The position numbers and the translations under genes are program-made. From Oikopleura dioica (Eukaryota; Chordata; Appendicularia; Copelata; Oikopleuridae): DNA of 64,000 bases. The stretch is taken from positions 13,562,157-13,626,156 of the forward strand of contig OU015566.1 of the NCBI GenBank assembly GCA_907165135.1. The letters are read 5' to 3'. A model generated the notes under the pieces. It was not told where the DNA came from and did no database searches. It saw nothing but the letters and a program-made list of their open reading frames with translations. Below, one piece after another: positions 19,590-30,618 of the stretch (the first letter of the stretch is position 1; each line of letters begins with the position of its first letter).

Positions 19590-22500
19590 TCAGAGCTCGG
19601 AAACTGGAACGCGCCAGATACAGACGCGGCGATCCCAGCCGCCAGAGAGAACTGTATACTTCTGCTCGTTGTTGTTACTGAAAAATGAGTTAATAACTGT
19701 TCTCCCCTTATTAACCCCTTCGCGCTGCATCATGCCATGTTTTTAAAAAGAGACTTTTCAGCCATTCAAAGGCTTTTTCCAACAAATTGGTCGATAAGCG
19801 CGAAAGGGTTAAACAGTAAATAAAAGTGGTAAAGGATGATAAATGAAAAGCTGATAAAATCGACCAGTAAGGGAGGAGATACCCTTGTTTTTTCTTTGTC
19901 GGCGATGAAAAACTACGACTTCGTGGCCAAGTGCTTGAGCCAGAAAATGGAAAGCTCCCTCGTCTTTTTATCTTTCTACCCTCCTTTTTCGATGGGCTCA
20001 TAACTTGGGGACACGCAAAACTGTTTGAAAAGATGAGGAAGTTTTTAGAGAAAGGCTCTAGCGTACCTTGAATAATTACTGTGAAGCCAAGCAGTGCACA
20101 TGACAGAATTTTGATGGGATCTTGAGTTGCGTATCCTTCTCAGTCGCGTTTGATTCGAATTCGCCTGAAATCGACTGTTATTTTCCAGACAGTATTTGAG
20201 AGCAAGAACCGTTAGCAAGCGAATATGACGATCATCGTGTGGCAGCGCGACGACCCCGGCTGAGTTGACACTAAGGCGATTGACGGCTGAATCCACTGAC
20301 ACGCGCTCGACGGGACGGTTTTTTCGGAAGTCTGAAAAACAGGTGGTCATAACTGTATTTTCGCAAAAAAATAATCACTAGAATAGAATATTGTCTGCTT
20401 TGAGGTCAGTAGGGTTGAGTTAAGGCCACGTGACCTCGATTAACAGAGAAAGAGCAGGTTTGCTTACCAAAAATCCTGACAGTTTTATCCTCTGATGATG
20501 AAATAATCGTGTTATTATCTAAGAAACAAGTTGAAGAGACGGCTGAACGATGCTGCGTTGAAATACATATTGTTGAACTTGGAACGCGGTAATCCTTAGA
20601 AATTCATAAAGACGATAAAAAAGAGGGAGAGATTTACCCAGACGCGGATAGAGCCGTCTTTGCAAGAAGTAGTAACGAGATTGGGCTGGGTTGGGTGGGC
20701 AGAGCAGTGATTTATGGCACATTCGTGGCCGCACAGGTCAACGATTGACTTGGCGGTCTCGAGGTCGTGGACTTGCGCTTTTCCGTCGTAGCCGACAGTG
20801 AAGACGCGTTCGTTTTGACAGAAGGCGATGCTGAAATTGAATTTTCTTCTCGCTGAGATCAAGGAAGACTCACCTTGAAACAATAGCATCGTGGCTGCCA
20901 ATTCTGAGAATGGGTTGATTGATGACGAGCTCTTGATCTTCCTGATCGGAAGGGCTGTTTAGATTCTCCAAGTTGTAAGGCCAAAGATGAACTTCAGTAT
21001 CTCCCGAGCCGGAAATAGCAAGATCCTCGGTCGGATGAAGCGCGACAGTATTTACAGCGCCAATGTGTCCCTGATATTTTGTCCGGCATTGACCGGTTTC
21101 CGACTGAAATTGAGGAATTGAAAGGAGGAAAGGTGGACGGATAGGCTTACCCAAACTTTAGCAGTTTTATCGAGCGAGGCAGTGATGAAAAAGTTTTTCT
21201 TTTCGGTCGTTTTTAGGTCTTGAATTGCGTCGCGATGGGCGATGAAATCTGTGACGAGTTCGCCCTGACAGTTGGTATTTCTGAAGCCAGCAGACACCAC
21301 GGAACTTACTATAAAATACCGTTTTCGCGAGAGAAAAATAGTTATTCTTATTGGTTAATGATTGGGTTAGAATTAAAAAGCCGGCTTTTGACTGGTCAAA
21401 ACTAAAGATCAATTAATTTGATTGGCCAAAAAATACCTTTGGAGCTAGTCTCGTTGTACGCCTTTTTCAGCTTCGAAAAATGACTCTTCGACTTAGGAAT
21501 TCCAGTTCTTGATGGCATCTCTTGTTGATTCTCGCCAGGTACTGTTTTGATCATGGCGTGATTCTGCTCTGAGGACGAGTCAGCCGCGAGAAGCTCTGAA
21601 CATACGTGTTAAAGCGGGATAAATATGGCGCTGAATAAGGACTAATCGTCATGCCGTACTCTTTTTGATGGAAATAGCATCTTTTTTAATATCGCCAGAA
21701 AGCGCGTAATTGGAAGATAAATGGGAAATAAACGACTACCTGTTTTGCGAAGGAGCATGTTTTTGACTGAATAATAAAAATAGAGCTTGAAGTAAAAAAG
21801 GTAGGTTCTAGCGGGCCATTTTAATGAGATTTTTACCTTTAAAAAAGGCTTGAAAATTTCTCTTATTTTGCTGAAGTCTTTGTTTTGTTTTTTTTTAATT
21901 TACGAAGGAAGCAAAAAGCGCACGTGTTCGTCTCGCAGCGCCGTTAAAATATACCTTTCCTAGCTGGAGGTCAATGGTGATTTTGCCTGAGACGAGAGTG
22001 CAAAATATAAACACTTTTGCGGCGCTTCGACAAAAGAGATTTCGAAGGCAAACAATTACTCTTTTAAAGACAAAAAATGTCCTCTCTGATATTGAAAGAG
22101 CTTAGGTAGAGACTGAAAATGAGTTTGGAAACACTAAGAAAGGGACGGAGGTTCACAAATGTTTCCGCAATAGAGGAAATTGATGATGAGTGTTGGAGCG
22201 TAGCCAATTTTTCGGAAGAATAAATTTTTAACCCTTGGAAGCAGAGTTGGTAAAAAAGTATACTTCACTCGCCCTTCAGAATGAAGTACACTTCATGAAG
22301 TATACTTCAGGGCGTTGCAGGGCGTTGAAGGGCGTGAAGTGTACTTCCGCCCTTCCCTCTACTTCAACCGCCCTTCCGCCCTTCACTCTACTTCAACTTG
22401 GTTCTGTCGGCCATCAGAATCCATCCGCCAGAATTTTTTCAAATTTTGCGCTTATTGGCTCTCAGGCGCCATGATTTAAATCACGCTGATTGACGCAGAT

Positions 22501-23612
22501 GAACAGGCAGCTAAAGTTTTCGATAAGAACCGATAGCGCCTGAAGTATACTTCAGAGCCATTTCGTACTTCACCGCCCTTCAAGAATGAAGGGCGCCCTG
22601 CAGATTTTTGAAGGGCGGGGGGAAGTATACATTTTTCCTGCTCTGCTTGGAAGCTCGAGTTCATTTGCGGCCATTTGGGGTCAATTTTCAAGTAAAAAAG
22701 TGACCCCAAATGACCTTTGCTAAGAATAAGGTGACTCGAGGTCATTTGAGGTTGATTTGATTTGAGGGCCCAAAATCACATCTAGAATAGCCGTAAAGGG
22801 GCTCAGAGTTGCCAAAAGATAGATAAAAATACTGACCTAGCGATAAAAGTACTTCTCTCTTTGTAAAGATCGTTTAGGAATGCTACTTTTTTATTGATTC
22901 CTGATTGAGTGGCACGTGTCATGATTACTCTGTTTTGGTATTTGCGAGAAAGAAAAAAATGTGGCTCAATAAATCACTTTTGTCTTTCACGTGAGTTGTG
23001 ATTTTGAATTTCAATAGTGCCTGGGTAAACGAGGCTAATAAAAATAAAAGTTGGATACCTTCAATTTGTCGCTTGAGGTCGTGGTTCTCTTTCATCGTCT
23101 TTTGGTACTCGCCAACGATCGTGCAGAATTGGTTGTCTAAATAAAAGGATAGTTCGAATTCTCTTCCTTGATTTCAAAATGTCTTCAGCGGTCGAAAAAA
23201 AATGTCATTATTTCTCTATTGCTTCTTACCTAACTTAGACAAAGTCGCCCTAAAGTTGGCAATTAATCCGACGGTCGTCTCGTCTGGCGAGCTCCCATCA
23301 CTGTCGGGCGCGTAGTGACTTTCGCCTCCATCCAGCCTGAAAATCATCATCATTCCACCAATTCCAATACGGTAATTAACGCAGCGACAGCGATTCTACG
23401 TCAATCTTTTTCGATATTCCCCCGTTTCTCGAGGGAAAAAGTTTGTCAAAAACTTGCGTGAATCGATCGTTTTGACAAATTATAGAATAATTCAGGGAGT
23501 TGGAGATTTATTGCTCACGCCTCGGGGGAATTAACATTTGAACTTTTTTTAAGAATGAAGCTAGAATTTACCTTGATAAACGGGCCTTTTTTGAGTTGCT
23601 TCTGTCCATCAT
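19590..23612 (-). CDS. WDR37: WDR37 orthologue (WD40 repeat protein)
   Basis: Starts with MMDRSNSKKARLS at 23612. Next exons give a Ser/Asp-rich stretch (YAPDSDGSSPDETT) and a short coiled coil (TIVGEYQKTMKENHDLKRQI), as in WDR37. After introns of up to 1.4 kb the WD40 blades appear: ELVTDFIAHRDAIQDLKTTE, TASLDKTAKVW, TKYQGHIGAVNTVALHPTED, SGSGDTEVHLW, IAFCQNERVFTVGYDGKAQV, HECAINHCSAHPTQPNLVTT, SCKDGSIRVW, a blade with DSAVNRLSV and VVALPHDDRHIRLL, and a final blade KYTVLSGGWDRRVCIWRVPV. The HCSAHPTQ and ALPHDDRHIRL phrases match the vertebrate protein closely. WDR37 is a conserved cytosolic protein that partners PACS proteins. The last intron (about 390 bp) contains a TTAA element, and one 45-bp intron in the penultimate exon lacks a stop and is read through in the raw frame. 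Confidence 0.88.
19711..19812. mobile_element. TTAA-flanked MITE in the last WDR37 intron (102 bp)
   Basis: Ends TTAACCCCTTCGCGCT and AGCGCGAAAGGGTTAA are inverted copies with outer TTAA on both sides. Resembles the 13.3-kb element at the ends but is shorter. Confidence 0.75.
22240..22645. repeat. palindrome-rich block (GAAGTATACTTC) in a WDR37 intron
   Basis: Many copies of the self-complementary word GAAGTATACTTC or close variants, mixed with GAAGGGCG/CGCCCTTC words on both strands, near both ends and in the middle. The block can fold extensively. It looks like a non-autonomous element with inverted ends, but I could not fix its boundaries or a target duplication. Confidence 0.55.
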
Positions 23613-25059
23613 CTTCTTTCTTTTTGATTTTTTCTATTTCATTGTTTCCTTTTTTCCTCTTCTCTGAAGCGAGTTAATAAAAAAGGGATGAAACGAGCAC
23701 AGGAAAATCTTTAAAGAATAAACGCAGAAGAAAATGGACAACAGATGAGGAGCGAAGTGGAGGCAATAAATACTATTTACAACTGCTAAGAAAGGATAGT
23801 CGAGCAAGCGGAATCTCTCTTTTTTTTGTTCTTTTGTGTTTTTAAAGTTAAAGTTTTGTGAGTTTTTGTGTGCTAGAGTTGGAGATAGAAGGAAGTTGGG
23901 ATGATTTTTGGATAGTAAAAAATAGAGGCGATTTATATTAGTGGCTAATAAGAAATTTGAAATTTCTTGATAAGGGGGCTAGAGTTTTAGTTCGTCTAAA
24001 TAAGGGGGTCACTTTGAATGAGATCTAAATCATGAAGTTTTTTAACACTTGTTGGACAAAGAGTAAAAGGTTTATCAGTGATACCGTATCAATGTCGAAT
24101 TGTTCTGGAATAAGACAAAGAAGCTCTTGAATGGAAAAAGAAACATCGACATTCATTAATGGATTTGAACATTTTCTCTTGTGTGTTTGGGGATGTATAA
24201 GATGTCGAAATGATTGATGCTGAAAATGGGGAAACATGTCAATTATTCAAATGGCATCTTTGAGAGCCGTTAAATTTTCAGGTTCCCGGTTGAGCAGCTC
24301 GATATCGGCCTTGATCCAGGCGATGCCGCTGCCTGCTCGAGCCAAATGCGTCTGTTCTAGGCTTTTAACATGACCTAAAAGGCCAATTACTAGCAATGCT
24401 GAACTAGGTCCGAAATCCCGCGTGTTTGGCTTGTGGCGCGTGAGTGGGGGCGCTCTTCACGCAGCAAAAATTTTGCGGCGTAAATTTTGCGCCGGGTTCG
24501 ATTGTGGCCCAATTTTCCGCCCTCGCTTCAAGGGTTGATTACTAGCGCCAAGCGCTCAAGGCGTAGGCCCTAAGCTTGTGCTGGCAGCCTTGTATTCCCG
24601 TAAAGCCCCGGAACGCACCAATATTCGAGTGGTTCCTTTTACCTACCGCGCTAACACTGATGCAAATAACCCCGGGAGATTTGAACTAAAATTTTCAAGA
24701 AGTGTAAAGCTTCATAATTTTGCCAAGAGTAATAAAAAAAATTCTCGATCAGTCCCCGCAGATAATTTGAACACTGGTGAATGTCTTATTGACAATAAGT
24801 TATTGTCCTGATTATTCGTTATTAGCATTGCTGAATAAATTAGACCATAAGCAAAATAATTATTATTCTCTCCATAAATGAAAAGAACGAAAAAGTCTTT
24901 AAAAATTCAACAAATGACCCGAGCCCTCGGAATAATCAGCATATTCTGACGAACAGACAAACTGGAAATTAAGTTGATAATTAATTTGAAACTCGCTTGT
25001 CTGCCCATGTTTATCATAATTAATAAATTTCATATAATTAGTTATTATCTTCAACCTGC
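23613..25059. other. intergenic, possible tRNA-derived repeat
   Basis: No credible exon. Around 24430-24520 lies TGGCGCGTGAGTGG followed about 60 bases later by GGGTTCGATTGTGG, similar to RNA polymerase III A and B boxes, so a degenerate SINE is possible. The remainder, including the 5' flank of WDR37, shows nothing I can name. Confidence 0.4.
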
Positions 25060-27838
25060 TTAAACCCCTTTTAAATTCGTTAAAAGCCATTCCGGAGGGC
25101 CTTGTTCCCAGGAATCCGTTTCAATGTCATAAATTTCAACGGACTTGAGATACTCTTTTCCATTGTGGCCTCCAACAGCAATCAGCTTTCCCGAGAGTGG
25201 GGCCAGTCCAACGCCACCCCGTGGAGAAGCCATTGGTCGGATACAAGTCCAGGGCTCGTCCTCGCTCAAAGGATTGTAGACTTCTACTGACGCTAAAGGC
25301 GCATTATCGTCTATATTTGGGCTCAAAAACAGCTTCATTATCAATGGCTACATGTAGCAAGACTAATCTTGTCATGATTTGAGCCCTGAACGAATCCGCC
25401 TGCGACAAAAATCTTTCCATTTGCGACTGTAGCTCCTGCACCAGCTCTTCTCTGTTTCATCGGCGGAATATCCTTCCATTTATCCAGCAAGGGAGAGTAT
25501 TTCTCGCAGCATGCTTTGCTTTGAACACCATCATTTCCCCCTAATTTGTTTGAAATCAACGAAAAGAATCTAGAATCCTCTTACCTATCGCATAAACTTC
25601 ATTATTCAAAGTAACGGCACAAACTCCACCACGATGAATGCTTAACATAGCTACGTTCGTCCAAGTATCGCTGCCTGGATCGTATCTTTCGACGTTGTTG
25701 TAGCACATTTGATCGTCGAGTCCGCCGATAGCAAAGATGCACTGGCTACCGAAGACTTCAACGACGGCTAGGGCGATTCCCCGACGAGGGGTGGACATTT
25801 CTTTCTTCAGGACCCATTGCTTTGTTTCTAAGTCGAAGCATTCAACGCTATTAGAGGTCTATGGAATTTTCGGAATCTAGATTATCACCGAATCCTCGAA
25901 AACGCAATCAACCTTCAATCAAGTCTTCAAAACCTCTTCCTAGAAAGATGATCTTTACCCGAATGTCCGCCAACAGCATATAAACACTTCCCAAGAGCAA
26001 TTGCTCCAACATGTCTTCTCGCATTTCTCATGTCGGGCAAACTCTTCCACTCCATTTTCCACGATTTATGCGCTTCCAAATATTCAACCGACTTATAAGG
26101 GTCACCTTCGTTGCCTCTTCCTCCGACGCAGATCAAAACTCCAGCGTATGAGTTTCGCGGTCCACGAGAAACGGGAAGCGAAATTTGATTGTTGCCAGTT
26201 GCTAGGTGAAAGTTTTTCGTCTCCGAGATCATTTTGATCGCTTGAATCGAGTTGTTAAAAGGCGGGGTCTTTTCCAGCTCTAGAAGCTAGTATCGACAAA
26301 TGCCCCCGAAATCCGGATCGGGTTTTCGTCGGGTTTTCTTGAAGTCGGAATTTTCCGATCGGGTTTTTGTCGGGTTTTCGTCGGGTTTTTGTCGGGTTTT
26401 TTATCGGGTTTTTGTAGGATATTTTTCGGGTTTTTGTCGGGTATTTTTCGGATTTTTATCGGGTTTTAATCGGGTTTTCATCGGGTTCTCGTTGGGTTTT
26501 CGCGACACTGAAATTGAATCAAATATAATGAATCCAAATAGGCGAAAATAGACATGATTTTTGGCTAACAGAATTCTGGGAGCTGTCTGTGAAGAAACTA
26601 ATGAGTAGATCCGAAGAGAAACCCGACGAAAAAACCCTACATAAATCCGAAAAATGACCCTACAAAAACCCGATTTTATAGGGTCGTCACAATTTCACCG
26701 TCGGATTTTTGTAGGGTAGGCAGAGTCCAACAAAAACCCGACAAAAACGTCGGTTTTCTATCGGGTGTCGGGTGGGACTTGTCGATCCTAGTCTAGAAGT
26801 TCCGCAAGCGAGAGTTGGTCAAGTCGAACCGCGCGGAGGAGCGTCTCAAGGTGTTCAATTCGATTTTCAGTGTCTGTGTTGAGCCAGTTTTTCACCATTT
26901 CGACGACGATGACTTCGCTCTTTACGTTTAGCTCGTTAGTTTCAAGGATGCGGATGAGGAATTTTAAGGGGAGCTGAGCAAAAGGCTCTTGCCAGGACTC
27001 GTCGGAAAAGGTTGAAATGCAGAAGCTTTCGCAAGAGACTTTCAAAAGGTTCTTTCTTTTTGTTATCATTAGAATTTCTCAAGAATAAAGAAGGCAAAAT
27101 ATAGAACCAGACCCATGAGTCCAATACAATTAATACTCTCCGCGAACAACCAAACGGTCACCACATTCTCTTCCGACAAGTGAGAAGACATAAAATCCGA
27201 ACAGGCTTCAATAATTTCATCTACTCCCAGAAGCGTCGCTGTTTGAAGCAAGTCCTAAACGATCGGATAAGGAAAGAACGCTGAAAAGATGCTTACCTGG
27301 ACAGTGTCGACATTGAGAAGAATTTCTCTCGAGTAGACAAAGTCGACAATTGATTGAAGCGCCTCAGGATTGAGTGATCTTCCCGGGCCAAAGTCAAATT
27401 GAACATTAATCACTGAATATTAATTAAAAAGGCGGATTGGAAGACGAATCACTCACCTTCTTTCTTGACCTCGACCATTCCGGAGCAAAACATGCTTTGA
27501 AAATACGGAATCGTCGCCGCTAGAATCAGTTTATGCGCTCTGATCTCTTTGTCCCCGACTTTGACCGTCACATCCGTCAGTTGATCCCGATCACGAAAGT
27601 CCTTGCACAACTCGACTTGCGGAAACTTGGGGTTGGACTTGTAAAGCAGCGTTGGCTGGGGAAGGTTTTTAGAATCGCCACCAGAAATTGAATCGATCTC
27701 CATCTTTGGTTGAGCTTCCGCCGGGCCATCGGTAGTCGTTGTTGTTTCCATCGAAGTGTCACTCAAGTAACCGGCATTTTCCAGTGCCGAATTGACCGAC
27801 CCACGGTTCAGGGCATTTCCTGGCGCAAAGTCCTCCAT
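25060..27838 (-). CDS. KLHL8: KLHL8 orthologue (BTB-BACK-kelch) interrupted by a MITE
   Basis: A substrate adaptor of Cullin-3 ubiquitin ligases by family. ATG 27838 opens an acidic N-terminus, then the BTB domain (DQLTDVTVKVGDKEIRAHKL, YFQSMFCSGMVEVKK, ALQSIVDFVYSREI), then BACK (LLQTATLLGVDEIIEACSDF, LLRAVRLDQLSLAELL), then kelch repeats (VLICVGGRG, CIFAIGGLDDQMCYNNVERY, EVYAIGGNDG, RRAGAGATVANGKIFVAGGF, PRGGVGLAPLSGKLIAVGGH). The phrases GIALA-AIGGLDD-VERYD and RRAGAG are diagnostic of KLHL8. Short introns, several GT-AG. BACK passes to the kelch region (ELEKTPPFNNSIQAIK then MISETKNFHL) only after removal of the element at 26287-26791. It ends at WLLTNLKGV, shorter than vertebrate KLHL8 in the last blade. 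Its start lies 71 bp after GPN3. Confidence 0.92.
26287..26791. mobile_element. hAT-like MITE inserted in a KLHL8 exon (505 bp)
   Basis: Ends CTAGTATCGACAA and (other strand) CTAGGATCGACAA form an imperfect terminal inverted repeat. Perfect 8-bp duplications TCTAGAAG flank it (26279-26286 and 26792-26799). The interior is dominated by degenerate repeats of TCGGGTTTTTG. No transposase frame. On the gene strand it introduces a TAG directly after LAELLD. Confidence 0.9.
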
Positions 27839-27909
27839 CCGAAAGTCTAAAAAACAGTTTTTCCCTTTTTGAAGACCGGCAGTGGCACATGTTCAAAAAA
27901 ATGTAAAAT

Positions 27910-29411
27910 TCAGTCGTCCAGGTTCAAATCAGTCATTTCATTTTCAAAGTCTCTTTCTTCTTCATCCCTGACTTTTACGTCCTGATCTTCTCCCCATTGA
28001 AGCATCGTATCGATAATTGCAAGGGCGTAGTTGATGCTCTCTTCGTCAGAACTATCCAGTGGTTGGAAATTTACAAGTGAGTAGTCATCTATTACTCTAA
28101 AAGAGCTGATAAGGAGAGGGGATGGAAAACAAGTGCTACCGGAAAAGGGAGTCGACGAGTTTGGCGTATCTTTTCGTGTATTTCGTTGCATTCTCGACTC
28201 TTTCATAACAACTTGGGTCCGTGTAATTGTCGATCTCTTCACGCGCCGATGGACTTTTACAGGATTCTCTAATTGTCAGTTAGTAATTTAGCATTTTCTC
28301 CCTTACGGCTCTATTTTTAGAAAATCAGAATGAGGACTGCACTAATCAAATTGCTCTCTTTCGCAACCTAATTACTCTGTTTCGTCACGAATAAATCAAA
28401 TTCAAAATCCCAGTTCCTCAAAACATCTATCTTCGTCATAATGTTCATGTGCGGCACCTCCAGTTTCGTCATGCAACTGAGTGCAGCCATCGTTCCGGAA
28501 ATGTACTTTCCCCGCTCGACCAAAAACTGCGAGTCCATCAGGAACACGGCGCCAATACGGAAGTCCCAAGATTTTAGCTTATCAACAATCACTTTCATCA
28601 CGTCCAAATGAGTGTACAGCTCGATCTGACCAGGACAGTCGATTATGTAATAATCGTCTTCTTTCAAAAAGCTTCAGAAAGGGCACAAGAAAGATCAAAG
28701 GAGGTCCTTATTTTATTTTAATAAAATACAGAGTAAGTGTCATTTTGTCTCCGGAGTTCGAACTCTACTTTTCATCAAAACCGATCTCTTGAATCATTTT
28801 TGATCCTCGTCTTTATATCCGAAAATCAACCAACGGGTAGTTTATATGCGAGTTTATTAGGCGCTACACAAACCCGATTTTCGCGATCGGGTAAATATCC
28901 CGCATCGTGAATCTAGCGCAGAAGTCTCCTGCCTAACTTCATGTGTAATTGAATCGAACCAATTTTTGAAAAAAAATAATTTGAATTTTTTTATGACTGA
29001 TTCTGAATAAAAAAAAACAAAAAGAATTAAAAATGATGCTTCTATGGCCTTTATTTGAAGCTCCTTTTCCTTGTGGGTCCATATTCTCCTTGAGCCATTC
29101 GAAATTCTCTGTCAAGTACTCCATACAAAAGACCAGACCTCCATTAGGACCTAGACGCAATTCCTCGTCGTCCATTACATCTTCAATCGATATCAATTCT
29201 CGTATATCGACTTCGGCTTCGTATTGATACTGCTCTGCCGCGGGATCCAAATTCACAACTAAAATTGAATGTTTATACAGGTGAAAGGGTGAATAATTAC
29301 TGTACCTCTGCACGAACGGCCCAAAACTTGAAAGTGCTGCTGCATCATGTGACAGTAAGTGCTTTTTCCACTCCCCGCGGGACCGACGACCAATTGCGCA
29401 TAAGCTGGCAT
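27910..29411 (-). CDS. GPN3: GPN-loop GTPase 3
   Basis: GPN3 helps assemble and import RNA polymerase II. ATG 29411 gives [20 protein letters not shown], the P-loop of the family. After a 47-bp intron come [20 protein letters not shown], the GPN motif in [14 protein letters not shown], then [36 protein letters not shown] and the NKxD-equivalent MTKID. The last exons give [39 protein letters not shown] and an acidic tail ending LNLDD. Most introns are GT-AG; the 403-bp intron 28661-29063 has GA at its 5' end and AG at its 3' end, and only this splice restores [19 protein letters not shown]. It starts 63 bp after the preceding gene and is followed 71 bp later by KLHL8, suggesting an operon. Confidence 0.95.
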
Positions 29412-29474
29412 TCTACAATCGCATTACAGTCATTCTAACAGCCGGAGAAATACAGAATGTTGAACTTTCCAGTT

Positions 29475-30428
29475 TTAGGCTTTCCAGGGAATCGGAAGAG
29501 AATTTTTTAAATAATACGTTTCCATCGCGTTTTTCCACTTCATGTTGCTTATCATCGATCCAGCATACCTACAGTCATAATTTAATAACCCAATCATTAT
29601 TTTTAAATACAGTCAACCCTAAAAATTCCACTCAAAAGGCTCAAATTTTTCGAATAACTAGAAATTTAAACAGTTTTGTTTGTATTTTTGACCTTTTTTC
29701 TTGGCAAGTTTTGGCCATTTGATGGCCGTTGTTGGCTGAATCAAATTTGGCCGTGTTTTTCGCCGAAAAATTGGAGAAAACCTTGGAATTCTGAGGGAAA
29801 ACCGCATGTTATCTTACGTTGGATCTTCAGCAACAGTATTTGCTTCTAACGCACAATCATATCCACTGAAGAAAACTGAATAAAGACCAAACGTCGCGAA
29901 GAAAACTCCAACAGTAGCTTGAAAAATCAATTGAGAAAACTTGATTCTGGCGATTTTGCGGCGCGTTTTTCTGTCGACTTCGCCGAGAGGGGGATTAAGA
30001 CTGTTTCGATTGACGAAGTAATTTGTTCTCTATAAAAATTTCCTTCAATAAGAATCTATAAAAAGGGATGACTTACATTAGGGTCAACTTCTGATAGCAG
30101 CGGGTCGTTTAGATGAACATAATCAAGCCCCTTTTTTCAAGTCAAAAAAATAGTTTTTTGAAATTGTTAATAACAACAGACGACAATGTCGTTTTTTGAC
30201 TCTTTCCTGATTTCCTCCGTCATTTTCGTATTCATCCTTTATCGCCCTCAATTCTCTAATCGTCTTCGCTTTTACAGTCCTTTCCATCGCAAGTGTTTCT
30301 TCTTCTCCATTTGGATTCAGACTCAGACGCGTAGAAGAGCTCGTGGAAAGAATTTGTGGCGATTTCTTGAGGTTTACCGCAAAGCTTCTTTTCAGTAAAA
30401 TTATGCTATTACTGCACCTTGTAATCAT
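29475..30428 (-). CDS. putative mitochondrial single-pass membrane protein
   Basis: The N-terminus (MITRCSNSIILLKRSFAVNL) is basic, hydroxylated and free of acidic residues, as in mitochondrial presequences. It is followed by a charged helix (AKTIRELRAIKDEYENDGG), then after GT-AG introns by GLDYVHLNDPLLSEVDPN, NSLNPPLGEVDRKTRRKIAR and one membrane segment (LIFQATVGVFFATFGLYSVF). The C-terminal part, FSGYDCALEANTVAEDP and MKWKNAMETYYLKNSLPIPW, ends with KA. About 190 residues in four exons. I do not recognise the family; an accessory subunit or assembly factor of the inner membrane is a guess from shape. It lies between PPME1 and GPN3 on the same strand, 63 bp before GPN3. Confidence 0.75.
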
Positions 30429-30618
30429 CTACTCTGAATTTGTCCGGATCTGAAAGAAGGGGCTTTTGAGGGAGAGAAAGGGTTTAAATACATTCTATAT
30501 GAACATTGAGACAGGTTTTAAATTGCAGTATATAGACGATATTGATGCAGCAGATTCTGAATGTGTGTATAAATCTTCATGCAACTCTCAAGCAGATTTG
30601 GCTGGAGCCGATCGCGGA

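Noticed and set aside
28661-29063. The GPN3 large intron as a fourth exonic MITE
   Set aside because: Its ends show only loose inverted similarity, no clear target duplication, and exact removal of the candidate element gives a stop; a GA-AG intron explains the frame better.
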